Source of the DNA: Pseudoalteromonas sp. MSK9-3
GTDB taxonomy: Bacteria; Pseudomonadota; Gammaproteobacteria; Enterobacterales; Alteromonadaceae
Assembly: GCF_003590335.1 (NCBI RefSeq)
Contig: NZ_MIET01000027.1
Coordinates: 1-64,000, forward strand
Direction: 5' to 3'
DNA: 64,000 bases
Below the pieces are notes generated by a model. That model saw nothing but the letters and a program-made list of their open reading frames with translations, did not search any database and had not been told where the DNA came from. Below are positions 47,061 through 55,991 of the stretch, piece after piece. Position numbers and translations under genes: made by a program. The first letter of the stretch is position 1. The number at the start of each line of letters is the position of its first letter.

Positions 47061-47930
47061 TTATTCGAATTCAGAAAAAATGTCACTTAAAAAGGAGATA
47101 AACCGTTTAATATGGGGAGCTTTAGCCGAGGCTTCTCGAACAACAAGCCAGATATCGACATCTCGATAAATGCCAGGTAAGTCGACATAGATAAAGTGAC
47201 TGAATTGTTTAGCGACGTAGTCGGGCATAAACCCCATCCCTACTTTGTCTTCCATTGCTAAGATAACTTCAGCGAAATCTGAAACACGTAATACCTCGGT
47301 ACAGTTTTCAATTTTCTGCGTTAGTTGATTAGGAAGGAATGTAGACTCTTTGTTGTGCCAACCTATGTAAGGTATACTATCACCGCTATTTAAAGGCATA
47401 TCTTGATGTCGATATAATCCAATTCTAGTAGAACCTAAGCGTTTTACGATTAAAGCCCCTTTTTCAGGCCGAGAAAATCGAATTGCTAAATCCCAGTCTT
47501 CATTTGCTAAATCCACTAATGCCATTGAGGTGTCCATTTCCATTAGTATATTTGGATTGTCTTTATAGAAATTGTTTAAGTGAGGAATGATTAAATACCT
47601 CGCTATATCAGCAACTATTGAGCACCGAACCACTTTACGAATATTGTGCTCAGTAAGCCTCATTGCTTGAGATATTTCAGCAATGCTCCCATCTAGGATC
47701 TTACAATATTCTGCAAGTCGATATCCTTCTTCTGTGAATGCAATACCGTTAGTGTGTCTCCTAAATAGAGTCATGTTGAGATCAGATTCTAATTTCTCCA
47801 TTCTTCGGCTTAGTGTCGATACACTTATATTCAGAATGTTAGCTGATTTTCTCATCTTGCCATATTTAGAAAATACCATATAATTATGCAGTAAATCCCA
47901 ATTGATGCTTTTATTATCTTTTTCAAACAT
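47061..47930 (-). CDS. LysR-family transcriptional regulator
   Basis: 289 residues with a winged-helix HTH N-terminus (MRKSANILNISVSTLSRRMEKLE, about 25-50, preceded by LLHNYMVFSKYGK) and an effector domain (about 80-285). The effector domain contains the typical WDLAIRFSRPEKGALIVKRLG. The upstream in-frame GTG (47963) would add 11 residues. It is convergent with MFS and divergent from the hydrolase/AKR genes. It is the only regulator within the cluster and hence the best candidate to use the half-sites near 48146, although the palindrome lacks the strict T-N11-A spacing. Confidence 0.88.
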   Translation of the reverse strand: MFEKDNKSINWDLLHNYMVFSKYGKMRKSANILNISVSTLSRRMEKLESDLNMTLFRRHTNGIAFTEEGYRLAEYCKILDGSIAEISQAMRLTEHNIRKVVRCSIVADIARYLIIPHLNNFYKDNPNILMEMDTSMALVDLANEDWDLAIRFSRPEKGALIVKRLGSTRIGLYRHQDMPLNSGDSIPYIGWHNKESTFLPNQLTQKIENCTEVLRVSDFAEVILAMEDKVGMGFMPDYVAKQFSHFIYVDLPGIYRDVDIWLVVREASAKAPHIKRFISFLSDIFSEFE

Positions 47931-47963
47931 CCCTTCCACCCAACTTAGATTAAATAAGTTCAC

Positions 47964-48270
47964 AACATATTTTTACGCCTCAATTGCAGGCTTTATTTAG
48001 CTGCTTTTAAGGTGGAGTCGTTATTCCACCTCGACCATGTAATTTCCATGTTACCAAAAGTGAGTGATTCTATCAATTTTGTGAACATGTTGTTTTTTCA
48101 TTTAATTTTTTATTTGTTTTTATAATATTAATTACTTTGAACATTGTTTCATTATTGAAGTGGCCGTTGCGTTTTTAGTGGTTGTTATGGAACTTGTTAA
48201 GTGTTTTTATTATGGCCTGTTACATAAGTATTTTAATGAATAGCACTTGAATGAGGTTGATATAAATTAA
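47964..48270. other. Divergent intergenic region with hairpin and half-site
   Basis: AT-rich, non-coding DNA between LysR and the hydrolase gene. It holds the dyad GGTGGA-N8-TCCACC (48011-48030) and the half-site-like GTTTCATTATTGAA (48146-48159). Promoters of both genes should lie here, but none could be called with confidence. Confidence 0.5.
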
Positions 48271-48996
48271 ATGAAAGCAAGTGATATAAATGAATTGAAA
48301 GCACTGAAAACTGTTCTACCTACAGGCTTTAGGCGCTTTAGCTTGGGAGTTGGTTGTAAGGCTAGATTATTACTTTTGCCAGATTGGCAAGGAGCAAATA
48401 CACAGTATATGCAGAGAATGGCTGAGCTATATAGTCGAGCTATAAAAGCAGAGATATTTATATTTCATCCATATGAAATAAACAACCATCCTTTTCATTA
48501 TAACAATGAAGGTCGAGGAGCTGTATATAATGTTCTCCATGATCGTAATTATGCTAGAAACATGATGCAAGATGCTTTAGTTCAACTAGAACATTATTGG
48601 ACTAATAAAGATATTCCGTTGATTATTGTTGGCTTTTGTTTAGGTGGAACGCTGTCATTTGAGGCCGCTCGGATTGTAGATCATGCATGCTTAGTAGTAT
48701 CTATTCATGGAAACCCAAGTACCGATCTAAGAATTGAACCCCAATCGACAAAAACACCTATGGTTTTTATTGATGGAGGTGCCGATCCTTTAATTCCTCG
48801 AGCAGATGTTCATTCATTCTTGTGGGAGATGCAACTCAGTAACCGTCAGTGGTTTAGTCATACGCTTGGCCAAAGTCGGCATAGTTTTACAAAAGAAGAA
48901 ATTGGTACTTTGGGACCTGGTTCTGTCTACAATTTAGACTCACTGAATCTCAGTGTTGATTTAGTGACAAGCCACATTAAACAACTAGTTAATTGA
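48271..48996 (+). CDS. Dienelactone hydrolase family protein
   Basis: A 241-residue alpha/beta hydrolase. The nucleophile elbow is GFCLGG with a Cys nucleophile (as in true dienelactone hydrolases, not Ser), followed by FIDGGADPLIP with the acidic residue and SRHSFTKEE with the catalytic His. There is no signal peptide. The family hydrolyses enol-lactones and related esters, so action on a lactone metabolite of the cluster is attractive but inferred. It heads a three-gene plus-strand group with two aldo/keto reductases and is divergent from the LysR gene. Confidence 0.83.
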   Translation: MKASDINELKALKTVLPTGFRRFSLGVGCKARLLLLPDWQGANTQYMQRMAELYSRAIKAEIFIFHPYEINNHPFHYNNEGRGAVYNVLHDRNYARNMMQDALVQLEHYWTNKDIPLIIVGFCLGGTLSFEAARIVDHACLVVSIHGNPSTDLRIEPQSTKTPMVFIDGGADPLIPRADVHSFLWEMQLSNRQWFSHTLGQSRHSFTKEEIGTLGPGSVYNLDSLNLSVDLVTSHIKQLVN

Positions 48997-49034
48997 AATG
49001 CTATTCAATTAACTCAAAAAATTAAGGACAATTA

Positions 49035-49991
49035 ATGGAATATAGAAAAATTGGTCGTTCTGGACTTTACTCTAGTCTTCTTTCTATCGGGGGCTGGAAG
49101 AATTTTGGCGAGAGGTTAAGTGACACTGAATCTCAGAGGATTATTCATAGTGCAGTTGAACACGGTATTAATACATTTGATACCGCTGATGTATATGGCT
49201 GTGCAGAGGAGGCCATGGGACGTGCTTTTAAAGGAATAAATAGACATAAGCTAGTATTGAGCTCAAAGTGCTATTGGCCTATGAGTAACGACATTAATGA
49301 TAAGGGACTATCCCGTAAGCATATTAGAGCGTCTGTTGAAAATAGTCTAAAAAGAATGGACACAGATCATATCGATTTGTATTTATGTCATAGGTATGAT
49401 GAAAATACTCCACTTAGAGAGACGATCCGTACTTATGATGATTTAATCCGAGAAGGGAAAATTTTATATTGGGGTACGAGTGCATGGAGCGAAACACAAA
49501 TAGCTAGTGCTTTTGAAATATGTCATGAAATGGGGTTTGAACCACCGATAACAGAACAAGCTGAATACTCTTTGTTGGAGAGAGAGCACGTTGAGCATAA
49601 CATACAGCCACTACGTGCCAAATATGGGTTAGGGTTAATGTGTTGGAGTCCTTTGGCTTCAGGTGTACTTGCGGGGAAAAATTTAGATAATACATTGGCT
49701 CCAGAGTCCCTACTTGCTACTTATAGTAATCAACTACGCAACAAATATCTAAATGATAAAAATATAGATAAGGCGAGACGGTTACGTAAACTCAGTAAAG
49801 ATATTGATGTACCTATGGCCACTTTAGCACTGTCTTGGTTGGCGGATGGTAAAGCGGTTGACAGTATTGTCGTTGGAGTTTCATCCCTTGAACAATTATA
49901 CAGCAATCTGAACTCGATCGAATTCAAGCTGAATGAAGAGCTACGACAAGTTTTAAATTCTATATTCCCATCAATACCGAAGGGTGATTAA
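49035..49991 (+). CDS. Aldo/keto reductase
   Basis: 318 residues. An AKR (TIM barrel) of the VKCbeta/YccK-like group with the catalytic tetrad Asp, Tyr, Lys, His visible in FDTADVYGCAEEAMG, VLSSKCYWP and DLYLCHRYD. The NADPH-binding C-terminal motif is VVGVSSLEQLYSNL. It is likely to reduce a carbonyl. Start at 49035 with AAGGACAATTA. It partly overlaps the next AKR gene region (TAA followed by ATG, 1-2 bp apart), so the pair is co-translated. Confidence 0.88.
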   Translation: MEYRKIGRSGLYSSLLSIGGWKNFGERLSDTESQRIIHSAVEHGINTFDTADVYGCAEEAMGRAFKGINRHKLVLSSKCYWPMSNDINDKGLSRKHIRASVENSLKRMDTDHIDLYLCHRYDENTPLRETIRTYDDLIREGKILYWGTSAWSETQIASAFEICHEMGFEPPITEQAEYSLLEREHVEHNIQPLRAKYGLGLMCWSPLASGVLAGKNLDNTLAPESLLATYSNQLRNKYLNDKNIDKARRLRKLSKDIDVPMATLALSWLADGKAVDSIVVGVSSLEQLYSNLNSIEFKLNEELRQVLNSIFPSIPKGD

Positions 49992-49992
49992 T

Positions 49993-51012
49993 ATGAAGCA
50001 CATTAACTTAAAAAACATGGATGTTGCGATCCCTCGTTTAGGCTTGGGATGTATGGGGATGTCAGAGTTTTATGGTCCTGCGGTACCTCAAGATAAAGCT
50101 GTTAAGGTTATGCGTACAGCATACGAAAGTGGGGTGCGTATGTTTGATACGGCTGACTTTTATGGCAATGGAGAAAATGAACGCTTAATCGGTAGGTTTT
50201 TACGCAGTGGTATCAAAGATTTATGCGTGGCTACTAAGTGTGGGATTGTGAGAGGCCAAGAAGTTTTGGCGGATGGAAATTTTCGCCGAGAGTATAATAA
50301 TTCTCCCAAATATATTAAATACTCTTGTGAGCAAAGTTTACAACGCTTGGGTGTAGAGTGTATTGACCTTTTTTACCTTCATAGGATAGACCCTACTGTA
50401 CCAATTGAAGATTCTGTTGGTGCGATTTCATCCTTGATAAAGGAAGGGAAAGTGAAAGCAATCGGGTTGTCTGAAGCGAGTGTTGATACCATTGAGCGCG
50501 CAAATAGAGTGCACCCTATTAGTGCATTGCAAACCGAATATTCAATTTGGTCAAGAGGTGTTGAACAGGAAATTTTGCCAAAGTGTAGAGAGCTTGGTAT
50601 TACGTTTATTGCATATTCTCCACTAGGGAGAGGAATGGTACCTAGATCGCAAGGATCGCACACATTTGACTTTGATAGTCGTGATTTTCGACTGAGTTTA
50701 GAGCGTGCAACACCTGAAAATATATATAAGAATCAATATTTATATGATTTTCTTTATGATGTTTCTACTTCTTTAAATATTTCACCTTTTCAATTGATGT
50801 TAGCTTGGCTACTGTCACAGGGAGATGATATTTTGCCAATCCCAGGTACGACAAGTGTTGAAAATGTTTTAGCTAACATAGATGCTGGAAATCTAGAGTT
50901 AGACTCAAGTATCATACAGCAGCTATCTTCGGTCTTTTCGCCTGATAACATTGCTGGTGGTCGATATACCGTTAATAAAGCTGTGGCATCCAATGCTGCA
51001 GAGATGACGTAA
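49993..51012 (+). CDS. Aldo/keto reductase
   Basis: 339 residues, AKR13-like (perakine reductase/YakC-type). It has LGLGCMGMSEFYGP, the Asp and Tyr of FDTADFYGNGENERLIG, VATKCG and DLFYLHRIDP, and ends with the cofactor motif PIPGTTSVENVLANI. It is a paralogue-like partner of the preceding AKR but from another subgroup, so the pair is not a recent duplication. The ATG at 49993 was preferred because GAAGGGTGA precedes it. The upstream GTG (49984) lacks support. A hairpin follows at 51034-51056. Substrate unknown. Confidence 0.87.
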   Translation: MKHINLKNMDVAIPRLGLGCMGMSEFYGPAVPQDKAVKVMRTAYESGVRMFDTADFYGNGENERLIGRFLRSGIKDLCVATKCGIVRGQEVLADGNFRREYNNSPKYIKYSCEQSLQRLGVECIDLFYLHRIDPTVPIEDSVGAISSLIKEGKVKAIGLSEASVDTIERANRVHPISALQTEYSIWSRGVEQEILPKCRELGITFIAYSPLGRGMVPRSQGSHTFDFDSRDFRLSLERATPENIYKNQYLYDFLYDVSTSLNISPFQLMLAWLLSQGDDILPIPGTTSVENVLANIDAGNLELDSSIIQQLSSVFSPDNIAGGRYTVNKAVASNAAEMT

Positions 51013-51033
51013 AACAGGTACCGTTTTTATATG

Positions 51034-51056
51034 CCGCATACGTCTAATGTATGCGG
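51034..51056 (+). terminator. Hairpin after the aldo/keto reductase
   Basis: CCGCATAC-gtctaat-GTATGCGG is a perfect 8-bp stem. The following bases are TTCCTC, so the T-run is weak. It closes the accessory cluster on the right. Confidence 0.6.
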
Positions 51057-51285
51057 TTCCTCATCAGTTACCTCAAATCAAATTTATTACACTTCGCGAA
51101 TTCATTCATTTATGATCTGGTAATATAATAGCTATAGATACGAATTTTTTAAAAGTAGAAATGGAACCTCTATCCTTTAATATTAAGGGGTTTAGATGGG
51201 AGCAATTTCCACTTTTCGTGTCGGTGTGTGGTAATGTGCACTGGTAAGTAGAGAAGTGAGTATAATTATTTCATATTGGAGCATT

Positions 51286-53067
51286 ATGTCAGGAAAGTTA
51301 AGTTGGAAATGGATAAAGGTACAAGTTTTTCAGCATAAAAAGTCATTGTTCATTGCGCATATTATCGCCTTTTTTGCCGCATTGATCAGTGTGCCGATCC
51401 CATTAATGATGCCTTTGCTTGTGGATGAGGTATTACTCGGTCACCCGGGTGCAGCGATCGATTTTTTAAATCAATTTTTGCCTGCATATTGGCAGGAACC
51501 TAGTGCCTATATCATTGTGGTATTAGTTGGAGTGATGTTTATGCGCCTTGGGGCATTAGTGCTCGGAGTGTTGCAATCCCGTCAATTTACTTTTATTGGT
51601 AAAGACATCAGTTTAAAAATTCGAGAGCGATTATTAAACCATCTTCCTGAGGTTCAGTTAAAGGAGTATGAGACGCAAGGAGCTGGAGCGATCAGCTCAC
51701 GATGTATTACCGATGTCGAAACCTTAGATACCTTTATTAGCCAAACTTTGTCACGGTTTTTGATTGGGTTACTGACCATTATTGGTACTGCCATTGTGTT
51801 ACTTTGGATAGACTTCACTTTGGGTCTCACCATTTTATTATTAAATCCCGCTGTCATTTATTTTTCTCGGCAGTTTGGAAAAAGAATTAAACATTTAAAG
51901 AAAGATGAAAATGCCGCTTTTGAGGCATTTCAAGCATCTTTGGTCGAAACCTTGGATGCGATAGCACAGCTTAAAGCGGTACGCCGTGAAGGGGCGTATT
52001 TCTCTCAAGTTAAAGAGGCTGCAGGAGACCTTAAACATTATGCCATTCAGTCGCAGTGGAAAACAGATGCGGTTAGCCGGTTAAGTTTCACGGTGTTTTT
52101 GTTGGGCTTTGAAGTATTTAGAGCCATTGCTATGTTGATGGTGGTCTTTGCTGATTTAACGGTTGGTCAGATCTTTGCTGTGTTTGGTTACTTGTGGTTT
52201 ATGATGGGGCCAGTGCAAGAGTTACTGGGTATTCAGTACGCATATTATGGTGCTTCTGCGGCATTACAGAGGCTAAATCAAGTGTTTGCATTTGAAACAG
52301 AGCGTGCAGCACCAGAAAAAAAATCGACGGTATTTGCACAACACAGCATTGATATTCGCTTTGAAAATGTAAACTTTGGCTATCACAAAGACCAATCAGT
52401 GTTAAACGATGTCTCTCTCGATATTCCAGCGGGTGAAAAAGTGGCTGTCGTCGCGGTGTCCGGTGGAGGAAAGTCTACATTGGTGCAGCTGTTATTAGGG
52501 CTTTATGAAAAGCAGTCAGGGCAAATTTATATTGCAGGCACTGCGATAGAAGAGGTTGGTTATCATACGGTGCGAGAAAACGTCGCAACCGTGCTACAGC
52601 AACCTATTTTATTTAATGCGACGGTTCGAGAAAACCTTACCATGGGTAAAGAACACACTGAAGCGCAAATGTGGCAAGCGCTAAAAGTGGCTGAACTGGC
52701 AGATACCATTCAAGCTTTAGAAGAACAGCTTGAAGCAAAAGTAGGCCGAAATGGTGTGCGTTTGTCTGGTGGTCAAAAACAGCGCTTAGCAATCGCACGA
52801 ATGGTGTTAGCAGACCCCAAAGTCGTTATTCTAGATGAAGCAACCTCAGCTTTGGATATAGAAACAGAGCGTAAAGTGCATCAAAACCTACAAGCATTTC
52901 TATCAAAACGAACGACGCTCATTATTGCTCATCGATTGAGTGCGATACAGCAAGCCGATCTGATATATGTGTTAGATGATGGCACTGTATCACAATCAGG
53001 CAATCATCAAGCTTTATCACGTGAGACTGGATTATATAGTACGTTATTTGGCCGGCAATTGGGCTAA
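51286..53067 (+). CDS. ABC transporter, fused permease and ATP-binding (type 1 exporter)
   Basis: 593 residues. The N-terminal about 310 residues hold six transmembrane helices with coupling helices (ETQGAGAISSRCITDVETLD). The ATPase domain (about 355-590) has Walker A AVSGGGKSTLV, Q-loop LQQPILF, signature LSGGQKQR, Walker B VVILDEATSALD and His-switch IIAHRLSAI. It is a homodimer-type exporter of the MsbA/PrtD/bacteriocin class with no peptidase domain. The ATG at 51286 was chosen because TTGGAG lies 6-7 nt before it. Substrate unknown. It is separate from the cluster by a hairpin. Confidence 0.9.
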   Translation: MSGKLSWKWIKVQVFQHKKSLFIAHIIAFFAALISVPIPLMMPLLVDEVLLGHPGAAIDFLNQFLPAYWQEPSAYIIVVLVGVMFMRLGALVLGVLQSRQFTFIGKDISLKIRERLLNHLPEVQLKEYETQGAGAISSRCITDVETLDTFISQTLSRFLIGLLTIIGTAIVLLWIDFTLGLTILLLNPAVIYFSRQFGKRIKHLKKDENAAFEAFQASLVETLDAIAQLKAVRREGAYFSQVKEAAGDLKHYAIQSQWKTDAVSRLSFTVFLLGFEVFRAIAMLMVVFADLTVGQIFAVFGYLWFMMGPVQELLGIQYAYYGASAALQRLNQVFAFETERAAPEKKSTVFAQHSIDIRFENVNFGYHKDQSVLNDVSLDIPAGEKVAVVAVSGGGKSTLVQLLLGLYEKQSGQIYIAGTAIEEVGYHTVRENVATVLQQPILFNATVRENLTMGKEHTEAQMWQALKVAELADTIQALEEQLEAKVGRNGVRLSGGQKQRLAIARMVLADPKVVILDEATSALDIETERKVHQNLQAFLSKRTTLIIAHRLSAIQQADLIYVLDDGTVSQSGNHQALSRETGLYSTLFGRQLG

Positions 53068-53183
53068 ATAACTAGGATAAAATTATCTTTAAATGTTAAG
53101 TAAAGATTAAGAAATGTTCTACTATTATATAGCCAAATTCAGGGGCGATCTGCGCTCACAATAATGATATATGGGAAGAAATG

Positions 53184-54242
53184 ATGAAACTTAAATTAAT
53201 TAGTTTAGCAATTGCAATAGCTGCCGCATCTACAGCACACGCAGGGGAGCAAAAAGAAGGAATACATTTAGGTGTATTTGGTGATTATTACGACGCAAGT
53301 TGGGAAAATACACGTGGCGCTGCCGTGGGTGGTGTTGATGTAGATAACTCTACAGGCTGGGGGGCCGAGTTAGGCTACCGCTTCAATGATTATTGGAGTG
53401 CGCGATTAGAATATGCTGATATGGATTTTGATTTGTCCGGGGCTGGATCTGGTTCTCAAGACGGTGAACGTTATGGTATTGACGGACTATATCACTTTGA
53501 TGGTGGTCCATTTTATGGTTTGTTTGGTTTCAAATCTATAGAGGCATTTGAAAGTAATACGTTTGCTAATATCGGTGCGGGTTATCGTCATCACTTTAAT
53601 GATAACTTATTCGTCAATGCTGAAACATCCATCTATCAAGGTCTTGAGCGTAGTTATATTGATGTTGGGGCCAAATTGGGCATAAACTACTTCTTTGGCA
53701 CTGCGAAGCCGGCTGCAAAGGTAGAACCAGCACCAGCACCAGCACCTACTCCAGCGCCCGTAGCGCAAGCAAAAGATTCAGATAAAGACGGCGTATTAGA
53801 CACGCGAGATAAGTGCGCGGATACGCCAATGGCGGATGCGGTTGATACTTACGGTTGCACTAAATATGTTGAAAAAGATGCAACGGTAAAACTGTTGGTT
53901 CGTTTCCCTCATAATAACTCTGCGGTATCGTCAGATTATTTAAGCGACATAGAGGACGTTGTTACTTTCTTACAACAACATAGTGATGCGTCAGTTGTAT
54001 TAGAAGGCCATGCATCGATTGTTGGTGAAGCAAAATATAATCAGTGGCTATCTAAAAAGCGTGCAGATAAAGTTGCGAAACAATTGATTAAGAAAGGGAT
54101 AGATGCTCAGCGTATTTCAACGATTGGGTATGGTGAAGAACGCTTGCTCAATACGGCAAATACATTAGCTGCACATGCTGAAAACCGCCGCGTAGAAGCG
54201 TCAATCGCTGTTACTGAACGTGTAAAAGTAAAGCGTAATTAG
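53184..54242 (+). CDS. OmpA-family outer membrane protein with TSP3 linker
   Basis: 352 residues. A signal peptide (cleavage near AHAG) is followed by an N-terminal eight-stranded barrel (about 25-175). A Pro/Ala-rich linker (PAPAPTPAPVAQ) and a calcium-binding thrombospondin type-3-like segment follow (DSDKDGVLDTRDKC). An OmpA C-terminal peptidoglycan-binding domain closes the protein (VVLEGHASIVGEAKYNQWLS). Only one Asp/Arg pair of the usual peptidoglycan-binding sites could be judged by eye. It anchors the outer membrane to the wall. GGGAAGAA precedes the tandem ATGs; the second was chosen. Confidence 0.88.
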   Translation: MKLKLISLAIAIAAASTAHAGEQKEGIHLGVFGDYYDASWENTRGAAVGGVDVDNSTGWGAELGYRFNDYWSARLEYADMDFDLSGAGSGSQDGERYGIDGLYHFDGGPFYGLFGFKSIEAFESNTFANIGAGYRHHFNDNLFVNAETSIYQGLERSYIDVGAKLGINYFFGTAKPAAKVEPAPAPAPTPAPVAQAKDSDKDGVLDTRDKCADTPMADAVDTYGCTKYVEKDATVKLLVRFPHNNSAVSSDYLSDIEDVVTFLQQHSDASVVLEGHASIVGEAKYNQWLSKKRADKVAKQLIKKGIDAQRISTIGYGEERLLNTANTLAAHAENRRVEASIAVTERVKVKRN

Positions 54243-54260
54243 TAGTCGATTTATCGTTAT

Positions 54261-54293
54261 AAAAACCAGCCTCTGATAGGCTGGTTTTTTTGT
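54261..54293 (+). terminator. Terminator after the OmpA-family gene
   Basis: AAAACCAGCCT-ctgat-AGGCTGGTTTT followed by TTT on the plus strand. The hairpin is symmetric and probably also serves the convergent phosphopantetheinyl transferase. Confidence 0.88.
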
Positions 54294-54302
54294 TGTGGTC
54301 TT

Positions 54303-55025
54303 TTATTTATATTCGCACTCAGTAAATACTAAATTCTTACTCAATTGATATCGTACTGTGATTTGTTTACCCACAGGGAGCTGAGCTGATAGTGGCTCGA
54401 CAATCACAAAGCTCAGTTCACGGCTGGTAAAATTAATGAGCTTAACGGCATCGAACCCAAAAAATTTACCGACACTTGGATACAGTGCTTTATAAATACT
54501 TTCTTTGGCAGAAAAAACCAGTGTTAGTGGGTTTGCGATAGTTAATGAGAGCGAACTAAAAGTGCTATTTTCTTCTGGGTGTAATATTTGCGTTTGTAAC
54601 TTTTTTTCTTGTTCATCACCCATAAAGCGTTCGACATCAATACCAAGACCCTTGATTCCTGTATCGCGAGAGCACATGGCAATGGCAATACCTTGGGTAT
54701 GAGTAATACTGCCTTTAACCTCTTGAGGCCATATTGGTGCGCGATCTTCTCCACTGAGAATTTGGACATCGGCAATATCAATGCGCTGCAAGGCATGTTT
54801 GGCGCAGATACGACCAGCTAAAAACTCAGCTTTACGCTTGGTGACTGCGTTATTCAGTTTGGCTGGAAAATCGATTTTATGCGTTGTAAATTGGCTGTCA
54901 GTATAATGCTCATTAGTAAAGGTACAGCTATAAAAGGCATAGGGGAGTTGTGGTGTAAAAGTTAAGTCCTGAGGATAACTACATAGGGTATCCATATCGA
55001 ATAATGTTCCTAAATTAATGAGCAC
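54303..55025 (-). CDS. 4'-phosphopantetheinyl transferase (EntD/Sfp type)
   Basis: A 240-residue enzyme that loads the pantetheine arm onto acyl- or peptidyl-carrier proteins of secondary pathways. The signatures are KRKAEFLAGRICAKHAL, GSITHTQGIAIAM, GIDVERFM (metal-binding Asp/Glu) and FSAKESIYKALYP (catalytic Glu/Lys). It resembles EntD more than AcpS. No carrier-protein synthase is seen in this window, so its clients are elsewhere. It lies divergent from a LysR gene, about 80 bp away. Confidence 0.9.
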   Translation of the reverse strand: MLINLGTLFDMDTLCSYPQDLTFTPQLPYAFYSCTFTNEHYTDSQFTTHKIDFPAKLNNAVTKRKAEFLAGRICAKHALQRIDIADVQILSGEDRAPIWPQEVKGSITHTQGIAIAMCSRDTGIKGLGIDVERFMGDEQEKKLQTQILHPEENSTFSSLSLTIANPLTLVFSAKESIYKALYPSVGKFFGFDAVKLINFTSRELSFVIVEPLSAQLPVGKQITVRYQLSKNLVFTECEYK

Positions 55026-55106
55026 TGATATTTTTCAGTGTGATATCGCAACAAAGTGCATGAGAATGTACCATATTTGGTGATTAAATGAATAGTGGTC
55101 GAGATA

Positions 55107-55991
55107 ATGGATAAGATTGGGGATTGGCAAGATATTCATATTGCTTACATCGTAGCAAAGCAAGGCACTTTGACTGCAGCGGCAAAGGTATTAAATATTC
55201 ACCATAGCACTGTGCTCAGGCGTGTTGAGCAATTGGAGCAACAGTTAAATACACGGTTATTTCACCGCCATGCTCGTGGCTATAAAGTCACAGAGGCTGG
55301 TGGTAAGTTATTACGGGTGGGCAAGGAAATCGATGAGGTGCTGGGGAAGCTGCAGCATTCAATTACCGCTGCCGATGCCACATTACAGGGGCGTTTATTG
55401 TTAACTACAGTAAGTGGAGCGATGGAAATGTTAAGCCCTGCGTGTTTGCAATTTCAACAACGTTATCCATCAGTCCAACTCGAAATAATATTAAAACAAC
55501 AAAAGTTACGGCTAGATCATGGACAAGCTCACGTTGCGATCCGGGCTGGAGAAAAGCCGACAGATCCTGATTATGTTGTGCAGCCACTTTGTTCACGCCG
55601 AGCAGGCTTGTATGCATCGGATGAGTATGTAGCTCGGTATGGCCTACCAAACTCTGTTGCAGAGTTGCCAAATCACTATTTTGTAGGAGGTGTCACTGGC
55701 TTTAATGAAACGGTGCCGTATTTCTCATGGGTAGATAAATCTATCGACTCAAAACAAGTAGGTGTGAGGGTCTCAGAGACAGCCGAGGCTACAAGAGCAA
55801 TATATCATGGGCTAGGCATTGGTGGGATGCAGCATGCTATAGCCAAGCGCACTACGAATATGCAGCCAATACTAGAAAATGAGTTATATTGGCAGCTAGA
55901 TTTTTGGCTCGTTACCCATGTGTCAGTCCACCGTACAGCTAAGGTACAAGCGTTATGTCAGGTATTTAAACACTACTTTTCAGCGGAATAA
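55107..55991 (+). CDS. LysR-family transcriptional regulator
   Basis: 294 residues. The HTH is at about 15-40 (LTAAAKVLNIHHSTVLRRVEQLE) with an effector domain starting about residue 90 (LQGRLLLTTVSGAMEMLSP). The chosen ATG gives MDKIGDWQDIHIAYIVAKQG; the GTG four codons earlier lacks support. It is divergent from the phosphopantetheinyl transferase gene, which may be its target. The 3' end overlaps the convergent lipoprotein gene by 19 bp. Regulon unknown. Confidence 0.88.
   Translation: MDKIGDWQDIHIAYIVAKQGTLTAAAKVLNIHHSTVLRRVEQLEQQLNTRLFHRHARGYKVTEAGGKLLRVGKEIDEVLGKLQHSITAADATLQGRLLLTTVSGAMEMLSPACLQFQQRYPSVQLEIILKQQKLRLDHGQAHVAIRAGEKPTDPDYVVQPLCSRRAGLYASDEYVARYGLPNSVAELPNHYFVGGVTGFNETVPYFSWVDKSIDSKQVGVRVSETAEATRAIYHGLGIGGMQHAIAKRTTNMQPILENELYWQLDFWLVTHVSVHRTAKVQALCQVFKHYFSAE

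Noticed and set aside
34277..51012. Type I/II PKS or NRPS cluster
   Set aside because: No ACP, KS-CLF, adenylation or condensation domains occur. Only a KAS III-like enzyme and an AfsA-like protein are present.
34277..51012. TetR-type gamma-butyrolactone receptor gene
   Set aside because: The only regulator in the cluster is of LysR type (47061). No TetR-like HTH protein was found.
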